From Christiangramia gaetbulicola (GTDB taxonomy: Bacteria; Bacteroidota; Bacteroidia; Flavobacteriales; Flavobacteriaceae): a stretch of 64,000 nucleotides of DNA. Under the pieces are notes generated by a model. That model did not search any database. It saw nothing but the letters and a program-made list of their open reading frames with translations, and was not told the DNA's origin. Within the stretch, counting starts at the first letter, position 1. Each line of letters opens with the position of its first letter. Below are positions 37,701 to 46,598 of this stretch, in pieces. The stretch is taken from NCBI RefSeq assembly GCF_003054225.1, contig NZ_QBKQ01000001.1, positions 186,001 to 250,000 on the forward strand, written 5' to 3'. Position numbers and translations under genes: made by a program.

Positions 37701-39049
37701 TACAAGAAAAGTTTTTCTACTTTATTGATAGATCGAGGCAAACAACAAACAACTATCCTGTCTCCCGGCTTAATGAGAAAATCCCCGAGAGCGATTAAAC
37801 CTTTGCCATTTCTTATAATCCCACCAATGATCGCTGATCTTGGAAAATCGAGGTCTTTGATCTTTTTATTGCTTACCTGTGATTTGGGTTTTACAATAAA
37901 TTCTAGTAATTCGGCATTCATATTATTCAGCTTGGTCATTGCTACAACCTCGCCTTTTCTCACATACCGGAAAATATTATTAGCGGCAAGTAATTTTTTG
38001 TTGATAAGTGTATCAATTCCTATGGAATGGCTTAACTGAAAATAATCCATATTTTCCACCAGGGAAATAGTCTTCTTTACGCTTTTAGATTTAGCAACCA
38101 GACAGGACATGATATTTGTTTCCGAGTTTCCTGTCACCGCAATGAAAGCATCCATATCGTGGATATTTTCTTCCTCGAGCAGTTCAACATTGCGTCCATC
38201 TCCATTTATGATAAGGGTTTCGGGCAATTCATCGGCTAACTCATAAGCCTTTTCACGATCTTTTTCGACTAGCTTTACATTAAAGTTATTTCTACAAAGG
38301 TCCTGCGCCGTTTTTCTTCCAATCTTACTTCCGCCCAGGATCATTACATTCTTGATATCCTGTTTGATCTTTCCGGTAAGCTTATATAGTTCCTCTACAC
38401 CATTTTTCAAGGTCACAAAATAAACCTGGTCTCCATCTTTAAATTGAGTATCTCCTCTCGGAATCAAAGTATATTGGGTTCCAAAACGCTGAATTGCAAT
38501 TGGAACAAAATTGAGCTCCGGGAATATTTTCGCCGCTTCCTTAACTGTTTTGCCAACAAAAGTCGCCGTTCTGGAAAGACTAACTCCTATCATTGTAAGA
38601 GCTCCTTCTTCGAATTCATAACTATCGTTGAACGCTGACTGATTTAGCAACAATTCGATCTCCCTGGACGCCAAAGCCTCAGGTGAGATCAGCTCATCTA
38701 TACCGAAACGAGTAAAGCCAAGTTCTCCCTGATTCTCAAGAAATTCTGTATTGGAAATCCTGGCAATGGTCCTTTTGGCCCCCAATTGCTTAGCTAAAAC
38801 ACAAACGGTAATATTTGTAGCCTCGCTTGAGGTTACACTAATAACCATATCGGTATATTTTACCTGAGCTTCTTTAAGAATTTTTATAGAACTTGCATCA
38901 CCCTTAATAGTTCTTATGTCCAAGTGAGTATCTGCATATGCAAGATTATCTCTATTGGGGTCAATTAGCGTGATATCCTGAGATTCGAAGGAAAGTAATT
39001 TAGCTAAATGAAATCCTACTTCACCTGCACCGGCGATAATTATTTTCAT
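37700..39049 (-). CDS. trkA: Trk potassium uptake regulatory subunit
   Basis: 449 aa with two RCK units in tandem: Rossmann motif MKIIIAGAGEVGFHLAKLL at the N terminus and NVMILGGSKIGRKTAQDL near residue 230, each followed by a TrkA-C domain (IPRGDTQFKDGDQVYFVTL and LIKPGDRIVVCCLP). It binds NAD(H)/ATP and gates TrkH. First gene of the trkAH pair. Confidence 0.96.
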   Translation of the reverse strand: MKIIIAGAGEVGFHLAKLLSFESQDITLIDPNRDNLAYADTHLDIRTIKGDASSIKILKEAQVKYTDMVISVTSSEATNITVCVLAKQLGAKRTIARISNTEFLENQGELGFTRFGIDELISPEALASREIELLLNQSAFNDSYEFEEGALTMIGVSLSRTATFVGKTVKEAAKIFPELNFVPIAIQRFGTQYTLIPRGDTQFKDGDQVYFVTLKNGVEELYKLTGKIKQDIKNVMILGGSKIGRKTAQDLCRNNFNVKLVEKDREKAYELADELPETLIINGDGRNVELLEEENIHDMDAFIAVTGNSETNIMSCLVAKSKSVKKTISLVENMDYFQLSHSIGIDTLINKKLLAANNIFRYVRKGEVVAMTKLNNMNAELLEFIVKPKSQVSNKKIKDLDFPRSAIIGGIIRNGKGLIALGDFLIKPGDRIVVCCLPRSINKVEKLFL

Positions 39050-39072
39050 ATATAAGCTTCAAATTGAGAGAG

Positions 39073-39080
39073 CAAAGTTA
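39073..39080 (-). promoter_or_regulatory. -7 box TAACTTTG of trkAH
   Basis: On the minus strand, TAACTTTG lies 23 nt before the trkA ATG. No good -33 TTG was found. Confidence 0.45.
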
Positions 39081-39159
39081 AGTTATTTTACAGAAACGAA
39101 AAATCACTGCCACAAAGATAAATATTTATTGAATGTCAATGATTTTTAAGCATATCGGT

Positions 39160-39167
39160 TATCTTTG
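39160..39167 (+). promoter_or_regulatory. -7 box TATCTTTG of ubiE
   Basis: Perfect TANNTTTG, 15 nt before the ATG at 39183. The TTG at 39165 opens the frame but is part of this box, so it is not the likely start. Confidence 0.5.
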
Positions 39168-39182
39168 ACCCAAATTTTCACT

Positions 39183-39911
39183 ATGAGTAAGAAGGTAAAC
39201 CCTTATAAGGATTCCAAACTCACTAAAAAGGAACAAGTTGAGCAAATGTTTGATAATATTTCAGGCAATTACGACGGCTTGAACCGTGTGATCTCTTTGG
39301 GTACTGATGTAAAATGGAGAAAAAAAGTGGTTGCTGCAGTTGAGGCAACTAATCCGAAAAGTATTCTTGACATTGCTACCGGGACCGGCGATCTGGCGAT
39401 CCAAATGGTAAATACAAGTGCAACCCGCATTGTTGGCCTTGATCTTTCAGAAGGAATGCTGAATGTTGGTAGAAAAAAAATCGCAAAGAAGAACCTAGAT
39501 ACTCGCATCGAAATGGTACAGGGAGACTCTGAAAATCTTCCTTTTGAAGCAAATTCATTTGATGCGATCACTGTCGCATTTGGAGTAAGAAATTTTGAAA
39601 ATCTTGAAAAAGGTCTTGCAGAAATATATCGGGTTTTGAAACCCGGAGGTATTTTCGTAGTATTGGAAACTTCGGTACCTACAAAATTTCCCTACAAGCA
39701 AGGCTACCGTTTATACTCAAATTTAATTTTACCCGCAGTTGGAAAAATATTTTCAAAGGACAAGGATGCTTATTCTTATTTAAGTGAGAGCGCAGCTAAT
39801 TTCCCTTATGGAAAAACCTTCAACAATATTTTAGACAAAATCGGGTTTATAGATGTAGTAGATTTACCACAAACATTTGGCGTATCAACGATATATACTG
39901 CCTCAAAGTAG
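39183..39911 (+). CDS. ubiE: demethylmenaquinone methyltransferase
   Basis: 242 aa from the ATG at 39183 ([18 protein letters not shown]). Converts demethylmenaquinone to menaquinone using SAM at the membrane surface. UbiE/MenG signatures: [80 protein letters not shown] and RVLKPGG. Menaquinone is the likely electron acceptor of the NQR complex encoded earlier in the window. Followed closely by porT. Confidence 0.95.
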   Translation: MSKKVNPYKDSKLTKKEQVEQMFDNISGNYDGLNRVISLGTDVKWRKKVVAAVEATNPKSILDIATGTGDLAIQMVNTSATRIVGLDLSEGMLNVGRKKIAKKNLDTRIEMVQGDSENLPFEANSFDAITVAFGVRNFENLEKGLAEIYRVLKPGGIFVVLETSVPTKFPYKQGYRLYSNLILPAVGKIFSKDKDAYSYLSESAANFPYGKTFNNILDKIGFIDVVDLPQTFGVSTIYTASK

Positions 39912-39915
39912 TAAT

Positions 39916-40623
39916 ATGAAGAAACTTCTTGTATTTGCCCTTTTTTCTCTATGTATAAATACAGCCCAGGCTCAAATTTTTTCAGGAGAGAGGGTTTTAA
40001 ATCAACAGAATTTTGATCAGCAGCGTTGGTCCTGGGGATATTTTCTCGGACTAAACAGTTATGATTTTAATTTCGACTATAAAAATTACAATCCAAGTCC
40101 CTTGACTGGGCAAGACTTCGCAGTGGAGACACGTACCGGTTTCAATGTTGGATTGGTAGGAAACTTAAGATTAAATAATAATTTCGACCTTCGCCTTGAA
40201 CCAGGTGTAAACTTTAACACCAGAGGATTCCAGGCTCTAAGAGCTGACGCAAATACCTATAGAGAAATCAGTTCCACCTACGTCCATATTCCACTTCTGG
40301 TAAAATTTAATGCCAATAGACTAAATAACTTCAGACCATTTGTAGTCGGTGGAGTTTCTACATCTATAAATTTAAGTAGTAATGAGAATAATCCAGACGA
40401 TAACAGTGCAGGCCAATTCAGAATGACCACGAATTCTTATTATTACGAAATTGGTTTTGGTCTTGATCTCTATCTATACTACTTCAAGCTTTCTCCATCG
40501 ATAAGGGGAGTTTTCGCGATCAATGATGAATTAGTTAGAGATGCAGACCCAAATAGTCTTTACACTGGAAATGTAGAAAAAATGTCTTCCAGAGCTATTT
40601 TCATCAATTTCACTTTTCAGTAG
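39916..40623 (+). CDS. porT: PorT/SprT-like T9SS outer membrane protein
   Basis: 235 aa from the ATG at 39916; an in-frame ATG 39 nt upstream lies inside ubiE and would spoil the signal peptide (MKKLLVFALFSLCINTAQAQ). The mature part is an eight-strand-like beta barrel of the outer-membrane-beta-barrel family, with FNFDYKNYNPSPL, VETRTGFNVGLVGNLRLN and STYVHIPLLVKF, ending in FINFTFQ with the C-terminal Phe-x aromatic signature. PorT/SprT is needed for T9SS and is typically next to ubiE in flavobacteria. Its 3' end overlaps the convergent methyltransferase gene by 14 nt. Confidence 0.85.
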   Translation: MKKLLVFALFSLCINTAQAQIFSGERVLNQQNFDQQRWSWGYFLGLNSYDFNFDYKNYNPSPLTGQDFAVETRTGFNVGLVGNLRLNNNFDLRLEPGVNFNTRGFQALRADANTYREISSTYVHIPLLVKFNANRLNNFRPFVVGGVSTSINLSSNENNPDDNSAGQFRMTTNSYYYEIGFGLDLYLYYFKLSPSIRGVFAINDELVRDADPNSLYTGNVEKMSSRAIFINFTFQ

Positions 40624-41350
40624 TGGAATTTCTTCGGAATTCACTTAAAATAATAGCTGTTGCCGTGGCTACATTTAAGCTTTCAGTTTCCTGAACTTTT
40701 CCAAATTGCGGAATGGTAATTTTTCCATCCAGAAGTGAACCTATTTCTTCTGAAATCCCATTTGCCTCATTCCCCAGAACAACAATGGCTGGATTTGGTA
40801 AAATTGAGTTATAAACATTCTCACCCTCTAGCCTAGTTCCCAATACCGGAATCTCAGTTTGTCCTACCAGAAACTCCTTAAGATCTAAATATTTAATATT
40901 GACTCGAGTAAGGGATCCCATGCTCGCCTGGACTACTTTAGGATTATAACAGTCTGCGGTATCCTTTGAACAAATTAAAGTTTCTATCCCGAACCAGTCA
41001 CATAACCTGATGATAGTACCCAGATTTCCGGGATCGCGTACACCGTCCAAAGCAACTATTATACCCCCAAGTTCTATTTCTTTACTCTCTGGAATTTTAA
41101 ATACCGCAAGAGCTTTTTGAGGGGTTTTTAAAGAACTTATCTTTTTAAGTTCCCGTTCATCGATCAGGTTTAAAAGATCTTTCTGTACTTTGAATCTCTC
41201 ACCGGTAGAATAAATTGAAAACAATTCAAAATCAGAATTTAAGAACTCCCTAACCCCTTTGATCCCTTCGACCACAAAGAGTCCGTGAGTATTTCTGAAC
41301 TTTTTTTGAGAAAGACTTTTTATTAACTTGATCTGGCTTTTGCTAAGCAT
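40610..41350 (-). CDS. TrmH/SpoU-family RNA 2'-O-methyltransferase
   Basis: 246 aa. An N-terminal substrate-binding domain (KFRNTHGLFVVEGIKGVREF) and a C-terminal SPOUT knot domain: IVALDGVRDPGNLGTIIRLCDWFGI (motif 1), VVLGNEANGISEEI (motif 2) and IPQFGKVQETESLNVATATAIIL (motif 3). It methylates a ribose in rRNA or tRNA; the exact site is not clear. Confidence 0.93.
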   Translation of the reverse strand: MLSKSQIKLIKSLSQKKFRNTHGLFVVEGIKGVREFLNSDFELFSIYSTGERFKVQKDLLNLIDERELKKISSLKTPQKALAVFKIPESKEIELGGIIVALDGVRDPGNLGTIIRLCDWFGIETLICSKDTADCYNPKVVQASMGSLTRVNIKYLDLKEFLVGQTEIPVLGTRLEGENVYNSILPNPAIVVLGNEANGISEEIGSLLDGKITIPQFGKVQETESLNVATATAIILSEFRRNSTTEK

Positions 41351-41368
41351 TAAAAAAATGTATTTTTG
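41339..41368 (+). promoter_or_regulatory. Bacteroidetes promoter of tamL
   Basis: TTTG (41339-41342), an 18-nt spacer and a perfect -7 box TATTTTTG (41361-41368), 19 nt before the TTG start codon. This is the best two-box promoter in the window; it overlaps the 5' end of the divergent methyltransferase gene. Confidence 0.75.
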
Positions 41369-41387
41369 AGCCTATAAACGCTACTGT

Positions 41388-43955
41388 TTGAAACGGCTTT
41401 TCGCAAAAATATTATTATTTTTTTTAACCCTTGTCTTAATAATTAGCTGTAACGCCGTAAAAAGACTCGAACCAGATCAAAATCTATTGGTGAAAAATGA
41501 GATTTTCAGCAATGGAGAAAAAGTGAAGGATCCCAGGATTTATAGCCGCCTGTACCAGGAACCCAATACCAGGATCCTGGGTTTTCCATTGCGCCTGCAT
41601 GTTTATAATCTCGCCCGCCCCAACATAGATAGCATTCTAAGCGTAAAATATCTGCAAGACGAAAAAAAGAAAAATAAGCTAATCGATATTCTTTCTAAAA
41701 AGCAGTTTGAAAAATATTTGAATTCAAGGGTAGAATTCAATCAATGGATTAAGCGAACTGGTGAAGCCCCTGTCTTGGTTAGTTCAGAGGAAACAAAAAA
41801 GTCTGAAAACAGATTACAGTCATGGTATTGGAATAATGGATGGTTTAATGTTGAAACCGACTATAAAATTATTCCGCTTGAAGATAAAGAAAAACGTGCG
41901 AAAGTTGAATACTACGTTACCCCACACGAACCATATATAGTAGATTCTATAAAAACAGAGATCTCATCCAAAGCTTTAGATTCTCTTTATGAATTGAATA
42001 AATCTGAAAGTGAAATAAAATCGGGCATACAGTATAACACGTTAGATTTTAATGAAGAAAGGGATAGGCTATCTCAGCTTTTCCGGAATAACGGAGTTTA
42101 TAATTTCGATCAGGAATATATAAGTTTTGATGCTGATACAGTGAACACTAACCACAAGGTTAATACTACCTTGATCATTAAGAATCAAAGAAATAATGTA
42201 GGTGACAGTATTTCCAGAGTTCCTTTCAAAATTCATAAGATAAGCAAGGTTAATATTTTTACAGATTATGCATATTCGCAAAGAAATATGCCTATTGCGG
42301 ACAGTGCTCAGCATGAAGGCTATACTTTATATAGCTTCGAAAAGAGCCGCTACAAGCCGGAAGCAATTAGTGATGCTATCTTTATAAAACCCGGAACAAT
42401 TTACAAGGATACCGACAGAACCCGTACTTATAACCGGTTGAATTCACTAAGAGTTTTTAAATATCCAGATATTCAGTACACCCTGGATGCAGCTGACACT
42501 ACCAGAACAGACCTGGTAACCAATATTTTTCTAACTCCTCTTCCCAAATATTCCTTAGGTTTTGATTTTGATGTTTCTCAAAGTAACATTCAGAAGTTTG
42601 GAATTGGATTTGGTGGATCTTTTCTTATAAGGAACATTTTTGGTGGGCTGGAAAACCTCGAGTTTTCCGGAAGGGGAAGTATCGCTTCTTCTACAGATGC
42701 CGCGGCGAGCCGAGATGAAAATCGCTTTTTTGACATAACCGAAGTTGGTGCAGACATGAAATTAAGTCTACCAAGAATTTTTCTGCCTATAAATACTGAA
42801 AAGATAATTCCGAAATACATGTCCCCCTTCACAAATATGAGTTTAGGGTTTAGCACTCAACGGAATATTGGCCTGGATAAACAAACTTTTTCAGGAATCT
42901 TAAATTACGCCTGGAAACCTTCCAAGAGACTCTCAAACAGTCTGGATTTTCTAAACATTCAATATGTTAGAAACTTAAATACCGAAAACTATTTTAATGT
43001 ATATAGAAATTCATTTGAAGAACTTAACAACATAGCACAGGACAGTAATTTTGAGTTTGCAGATCCTACTGAGGATCCTCCTGTTCTGGGAATACCAGAC
43101 GAGGCAGATCAATTCATAGATTATGTGATCTCAGATGAATTCCCGAATACCGGTCTCGATGAAGAGGATTTTTTTAATGTTCTTGATATATATGAAAGAA
43201 AACTGAGGTTAACGGAGAACAACCTCATATTTGCCACTAATTACACCTATCTCTGGAACACCCGGGAAAGCCTATACGATAAAGAATTCTCACGATTCAG
43301 GTTTAAAATTGAAACTGCTGGCAATGTTCTTTCTCTTTTATCCGGTGTCTTTAATTATGAGCAAAACGAACAGGGTAATGATAAGGTGATTGGCGTAGCT
43401 TATTCTCAATATGCTAAAACAGAGATCGACTTCATTAAACACTGGGATATTGGGCAAGATCAGATTATTGCAGCCAGAGCCTTTGGAGGGATCGCTATTC
43501 CCTATGGGAATTCTAATAGTATCCCAATCACCAAAACCTTTTTCGCTGGTGGACCAAACGACAACAGGGCTTGGCAGGCATATGATCTAGGTCCCGGGAG
43601 TAGCGGAAGTCTTTTAGAATTCAATGAAGCTAATTTAAAACTAGCTTTTAATGCTGAATACCGATTTGGCATTATTGATGAATTTAAAGGCGCGCTATTC
43701 GTTGATGTGGGGAACATCTGGAATGTTTTAGATTCGAATACCAATGAAGCCTTTGTTTTCGAAGGCCTTGAGGACCTCAAAGAATTGGCGGTAGGTAGCG
43801 GCTTCGGATTAAGATATGATTTTAACTTTTTCGTTCTGAGATTCGATATTGGCTTCAAAACCCATGATCCTGCCCAGCCTATAGGAAATCGTTGGTTCAG
43901 GGACTACAATTTCTCCAATGCCGTATTTAATGTAGGAATCAATTATCCTTTTTAA
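41388..43955 (+). CDS. tamL: TamL-type Omp85 outer membrane lipoprotein
   Basis: 855 aa starting at TTG (41388); no ATG or GTG start in frame is possible because the frame upstream is closed. Residues 1-21 are a lipoprotein signal (...TLVLIISC). Three POTRA-like domains follow (about 60-400; e.g. KPGTIYKDTDRTRTYNRLNSLRVFKYPDIQYT), then a 16-strand Omp85 barrel (about 410-855) with LGFDFDVSQSNIQKFGIGFGGSF, the FFAGGPNDNRAWQAYDLGPGS motif resembling the VRGF/Y loop, and a C-terminal FNVGINYPF strand. TamL replaces TamA in Bacteroidetes and acts with TamB in outer-membrane assembly; TamB is not in the window. Symbol by family similarity. Confidence 0.85.
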   Translation: MKRLFAKILLFFLTLVLIISCNAVKRLEPDQNLLVKNEIFSNGEKVKDPRIYSRLYQEPNTRILGFPLRLHVYNLARPNIDSILSVKYLQDEKKKNKLIDILSKKQFEKYLNSRVEFNQWIKRTGEAPVLVSSEETKKSENRLQSWYWNNGWFNVETDYKIIPLEDKEKRAKVEYYVTPHEPYIVDSIKTEISSKALDSLYELNKSESEIKSGIQYNTLDFNEERDRLSQLFRNNGVYNFDQEYISFDADTVNTNHKVNTTLIIKNQRNNVGDSISRVPFKIHKISKVNIFTDYAYSQRNMPIADSAQHEGYTLYSFEKSRYKPEAISDAIFIKPGTIYKDTDRTRTYNRLNSLRVFKYPDIQYTLDAADTTRTDLVTNIFLTPLPKYSLGFDFDVSQSNIQKFGIGFGGSFLIRNIFGGLENLEFSGRGSIASSTDAAASRDENRFFDITEVGADMKLSLPRIFLPINTEKIIPKYMSPFTNMSLGFSTQRNIGLDKQTFSGILNYAWKPSKRLSNSLDFLNIQYVRNLNTENYFNVYRNSFEELNNIAQDSNFEFADPTEDPPVLGIPDEADQFIDYVISDEFPNTGLDEEDFFNVLDIYERKLRLTENNLIFATNYTYLWNTRESLYDKEFSRFRFKIETAGNVLSLLSGVFNYEQNEQGNDKVIGVAYSQYAKTEIDFIKHWDIGQDQIIAARAFGGIAIPYGNSNSIPITKTFFAGGPNDNRAWQAYDLGPGSSGSLLEFNEANLKLAFNAEYRFGIIDEFKGALFVDVGNIWNVLDSNTNEAFVFEGLEDLKELAVGSGFGLRYDFNFFVLRFDIGFKTHDPAQPIGNRWFRDYNFSNAVFNVGINYPF

Positions 43956-43970
43956 GCCAGTTTATTTTCT

Positions 43971-43978
43971 TATTTTTG
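43971..43978 (+). promoter_or_regulatory. -7 box TATTTTTG of fbaA
   Basis: Perfect TANNTTTG 21 nt before the ATG at 44000; no clear -33 TTG. Confidence 0.5.
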
Positions 43979-43999
43979 TAAGCCTAATCAACAAAAGTT

Positions 44000-45067
44000 A
44001 TGAGTCACAATATTAAACCAGGCGTTGCCACAGGAAAAGAAGTTCAGGAAATATTTAATTATGCCAAGGAAAAGGGATTTGCTCTTCCTGCAGTGAACGT
44101 GATAGGTTCAAGTAGCGTGAATGCTGTATTAGAAACAGCGGCAGAATTAAATTCCCCTGTTATCATTCAGTTTTCGAATGGTGGAGCGCAGTTTAATGCC
44201 GGAAAAGGACTTTCCAATGAAAATGAAAAGGCTGCTATCGCAGGTGGCGTTGCCGGTGCGAAGCACGTACATGAAATGGCTAAGTTATATGGAGTTCCGG
44301 TAATCATGCATACAGACCACTGTGCTAAGAAATTATTACCGTGGATCGACGGATTATTAGATGCAAGTGAAAAGCATTATGAGCAATTTGGAAAGCCATT
44401 ATATAGTTCACACATGATCGATCTTTCAGAAGAACCACTGGAAGAGAACATGGAGATCTGCAAAAAATACCTTGAGCGTATGTCTAAAATGGGGATGACC
44501 CTGGAGATCGAACTTGGTATTACCGGAGGTGAAGAAGATGGAGTTGACAATACAGATGTTGATTCTTCAAAATTATATACTCAACCAGAAGAAGTAGCTT
44601 ACGCCTATGAAGAACTTAGCAAAGTAAGCGACCAGTTTACAATTGCAGCTGCATTTGGTAACGTACACGGTGTTTATAAGCCTGGAAACGTAAAACTAAC
44701 TCCAACGATCCTGAAAGATTCTCAGGAATATATTACCAAAAAATACAACGTAGAAAAAAATCATATTGATTTCGTATTTCACGGAGGAAGTGGTTCTACG
44801 GTTGAAGAAATTCGTGAAGCAATTGGATACGGAGTTATAAAAATGAATATTGACACAGACCTTCAATATGCATATATGGAAGGTGTTCGTGATTATATGG
44901 CCAAGAACAAAGATTTTCTGGCTACTCAAATTGGAAATCCTGAAGGGGATGATGTTCCAAATAAAAAATATTATGATCCTAGAAAATGGGTTCGCGAAGG
45001 AGAGTTAACCTTTAAAGCAAGGTTAAAAAAGGCATTTGAAGATTTAAATAACGTAAATACATTATAA
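44000..45067 (+). CDS. fbaA: class II fructose-bisphosphate aldolase
   Basis: 355 aa. Splits fructose-1,6-bisphosphate into two triose phosphates in glycolysis and works in reverse in gluconeogenesis. Class II (zinc) signatures: FALPAVNVIGSSSVNAVLE, VIMHTDHCAKKLLPW with the metal His and catalytic Asp, EIELGITGGEEDGVDN, AAAFGNVHGVYKPGNVKL and VFHGGSGSTVEEI with further metal His residues, then IKMNIDTDLQ. Length fits the class IIA (FbaA) subgroup. Monocistronic with its own promoter box and terminator. Confidence 0.98.
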   Translation: MSHNIKPGVATGKEVQEIFNYAKEKGFALPAVNVIGSSSVNAVLETAAELNSPVIIQFSNGGAQFNAGKGLSNENEKAAIAGGVAGAKHVHEMAKLYGVPVIMHTDHCAKKLLPWIDGLLDASEKHYEQFGKPLYSSHMIDLSEEPLEENMEICKKYLERMSKMGMTLEIELGITGGEEDGVDNTDVDSSKLYTQPEEVAYAYEELSKVSDQFTIAAAFGNVHGVYKPGNVKLTPTILKDSQEYITKKYNVEKNHIDFVFHGGSGSTVEEIREAIGYGVIKMNIDTDLQYAYMEGVRDYMAKNKDFLATQIGNPEGDDVPNKKYYDPRKWVREGELTFKARLKKAFEDLNNVNTL

Positions 45068-45074
45068 TAAAACG

Positions 45075-45104
45075 ACAGTCTTTCTTCTGGAAAGGCTGTT
45101 TTTT
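45075..45104 (+). terminator. intrinsic terminator of fbaA
   Basis: 10-bp stem ACAGTCTTTC (45075-45084) / GAAAGGCTGT (45090-45099) with one G-T pair and 5-nt loop, then TTTTT. 7 nt after the stop. Confidence 0.88.
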
Positions 45105-45147
45105 ATTGCCATAAAGTTGATCATCGAAAGATAAAAATTGGAAGTAA

Positions 45148-46005
45148 ATGGCTTGGTTTAAAAGAACACAAAAAGGAATACAGACACCTACAGAAGAGAA
45201 AAAAGATGTTCCAAAGGGTTTATGGTATAAATCCCCTACCGGAAAAATAGTTGATGCCGAACAGCTGGAAAGCAATTTTTATGTGAGCCCGGAAGATGGT
45301 TATCATGTTAGAATAGGTAGTAACGAATATTTCAAGATTCTTTTTGATGATAACAAGTATAAGGAACTTGATAAAGGTATGACCTCTAAAGATCCTTTGA
45401 ACTTTGAGGACACTAAGAAATATACCGATAGACTGAAAGCTGCACAGGACAAAACCGGATTAAAAGATGCGGTTCGTTGTGCGGTAGGCAAATCTAAAGG
45501 TAAAGACCTCGTGATCGCATGTATGGATTTTAAATTCATTGGTGGAAGTATGGGTTCTGTAGTTGGTGAAAAAATCTCCCGCGCTGCAGATTATGCTTTG
45601 CAGAATAGAATACCATTCATGATCATTTCTAAATCTGGAGGTGCCAGAATGCAGGAAGCTGCACTTTCTCTAATGCAGCTTGCCAAAACATCGGTTAGAT
45701 TAGCACAGCTTGCAGATGCAAGAATACCTTACATTTCTTTGGCTACAGATCCAACCACCGGAGGAACTACTGCTTCTTTTGCTATGTTAGGAGATATCAA
45801 TATCTCTGAGCCAGGAGCCTTGATAGGATTTGCGGGACCACGTGTGGTAAAAGACACGACCGGAAAGGATCTTCCAAAAGACTTTCAAACTTCAGAATTC
45901 TTAAAAGAAAAAGGCTTTTTAGATTTTATTACCAAGAGGTCTGAATTGAAGAATAAAGTAAACCTTTACCTGGATCTTATTCAGAATCAACCGGTAAGAG
46001 CTTAA
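45148..46005 (+). CDS. accD: acetyl-CoA carboxylase carboxyltransferase beta subunit without zinc ribbon
   Basis: 285 aa. Transfers the carboxyl group from biotin to acetyl-CoA with AccA, the first step of fatty-acid synthesis. The start [26 protein letters not shown] is typical of bacterial AccD, and the crotonase-like core has [33 protein letters not shown] and [13 protein letters not shown]. The four Cys of the usual N-terminal zinc ribbon are replaced (S29, G32, S47, D50 in KSPTG and VSPED), so this copy cannot bind zinc there. accA is not in the window. Confidence 0.96.
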   Translation: MAWFKRTQKGIQTPTEEKKDVPKGLWYKSPTGKIVDAEQLESNFYVSPEDGYHVRIGSNEYFKILFDDNKYKELDKGMTSKDPLNFEDTKKYTDRLKAAQDKTGLKDAVRCAVGKSKGKDLVIACMDFKFIGGSMGSVVGEKISRAADYALQNRIPFMIISKSGGARMQEAALSLMQLAKTSVRLAQLADARIPYISLATDPTTGGTTASFAMLGDINISEPGALIGFAGPRVVKDTTGKDLPKDFQTSEFLKEKGFLDFITKRSELKNKVNLYLDLIQNQPVRA

Positions 46006-46056
46006 TAATCATAGAATAAAAAATACGGTTTAGATAGGTAATTTTTAAATTAATAG

Positions 46057-46064
46057 TATCTTTG
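46057..46064 (+). promoter_or_regulatory. -7 box TATCTTTG of rpsO
   Basis: Perfect TANNTTTG 52 nt before the rpsO ATG; the intervening leader is AT-rich. No clear -33 TTG. Confidence 0.5.
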
Positions 46065-46116
46065 CCGCCTGACAGAAAAACTGTCAATACATAAAAATCA
46101 TTTAAATAATATTGGA

Positions 46117-46386
46117 ATGTATTTAGCAAAAGAGAAAAAAGAAGAGATCTTCGAAAAGCACGGTAAAGGAAAGAATGATACCGGTTCAGCTGAAGGACAG
46201 ATCGCATTGTTCACTTACAGAATTGCTCACCTTTCTGAGCACCTGAAGAAAAACCGTAAGGATTTTAACTCAGAGCGTTCACTAGTAAGACTGGTTGGTA
46301 AAAGAAGAAGTCTTCTAGACTACTTGATGAAGAAGGATATCATGAGGTATCGTGCCATCGTTAAGGAACTAGGATTAAGAAAATAA
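46117..46386 (+). CDS. rpsO: 30S ribosomal protein S15
   Basis: 89 aa, standard length. Conserved KNDTGSAEGQIALFTYRI, HLKKNRKDFNSERSL and GKRRSLLDYLMKKD. Binds 16S rRNA helices near the platform. Followed by a terminator and then pnp, the same gene order as in many bacteria. Confidence 0.98.
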   Translation: MYLAKEKKEEIFEKHGKGKNDTGSAEGQIALFTYRIAHLSEHLKKNRKDFNSERSLVRLVGKRRSLLDYLMKKDIMRYRAIVKELGLRK

Positions 46387-46391
46387 TTTTC

Positions 46392-46418
46392 AGGGGCGCA
46401 TTAGCGCCCCTTTTTTTA
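46392..46418 (+). terminator. intrinsic terminator of rpsO
   Basis: 8-bp GC-rich stem AGGGGCGC (46392-46399) / GCGCCCCT (46404-46411), ATTA loop, T7 tail, 5 nt after the stop. Confidence 0.95.
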
Positions 46419-46557
46419 TATATTAGATTGTCCTGGAACAATTTCCAGGTTTTCAAAAATTGTCGCCCAGAGGGGTAGTTTTTCATTGGTCAGCTTACAA
46501 CTACACACAACACACAACCCGGCCGTCCGGATGGCGGAGACCTTTGTTTAACAAAAT

Positions 46558-46581
46558 GATCTGGTTGAAGTTATTCAGATC
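46558..46581 (+). promoter_or_regulatory. hairpin in the pnp leader
   Basis: GATCTG (46558-46563) / CAGATC (46576-46581) with a 12-nt loop, ending 17 nt before the pnp ATG. A leader hairpin would fit pnp self-control as known in enterobacteria, but similarity of mechanism is only a guess. Confidence 0.35.
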
Positions 46582-46598
46582 AAGAATTCGAAATTATT

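Noticed and set aside
39165-39182. TTG start for ubiE
   Set aside because: It lies in the -7 box TATCTTTG; the ATG at 39183 gives the family-typical N terminus.
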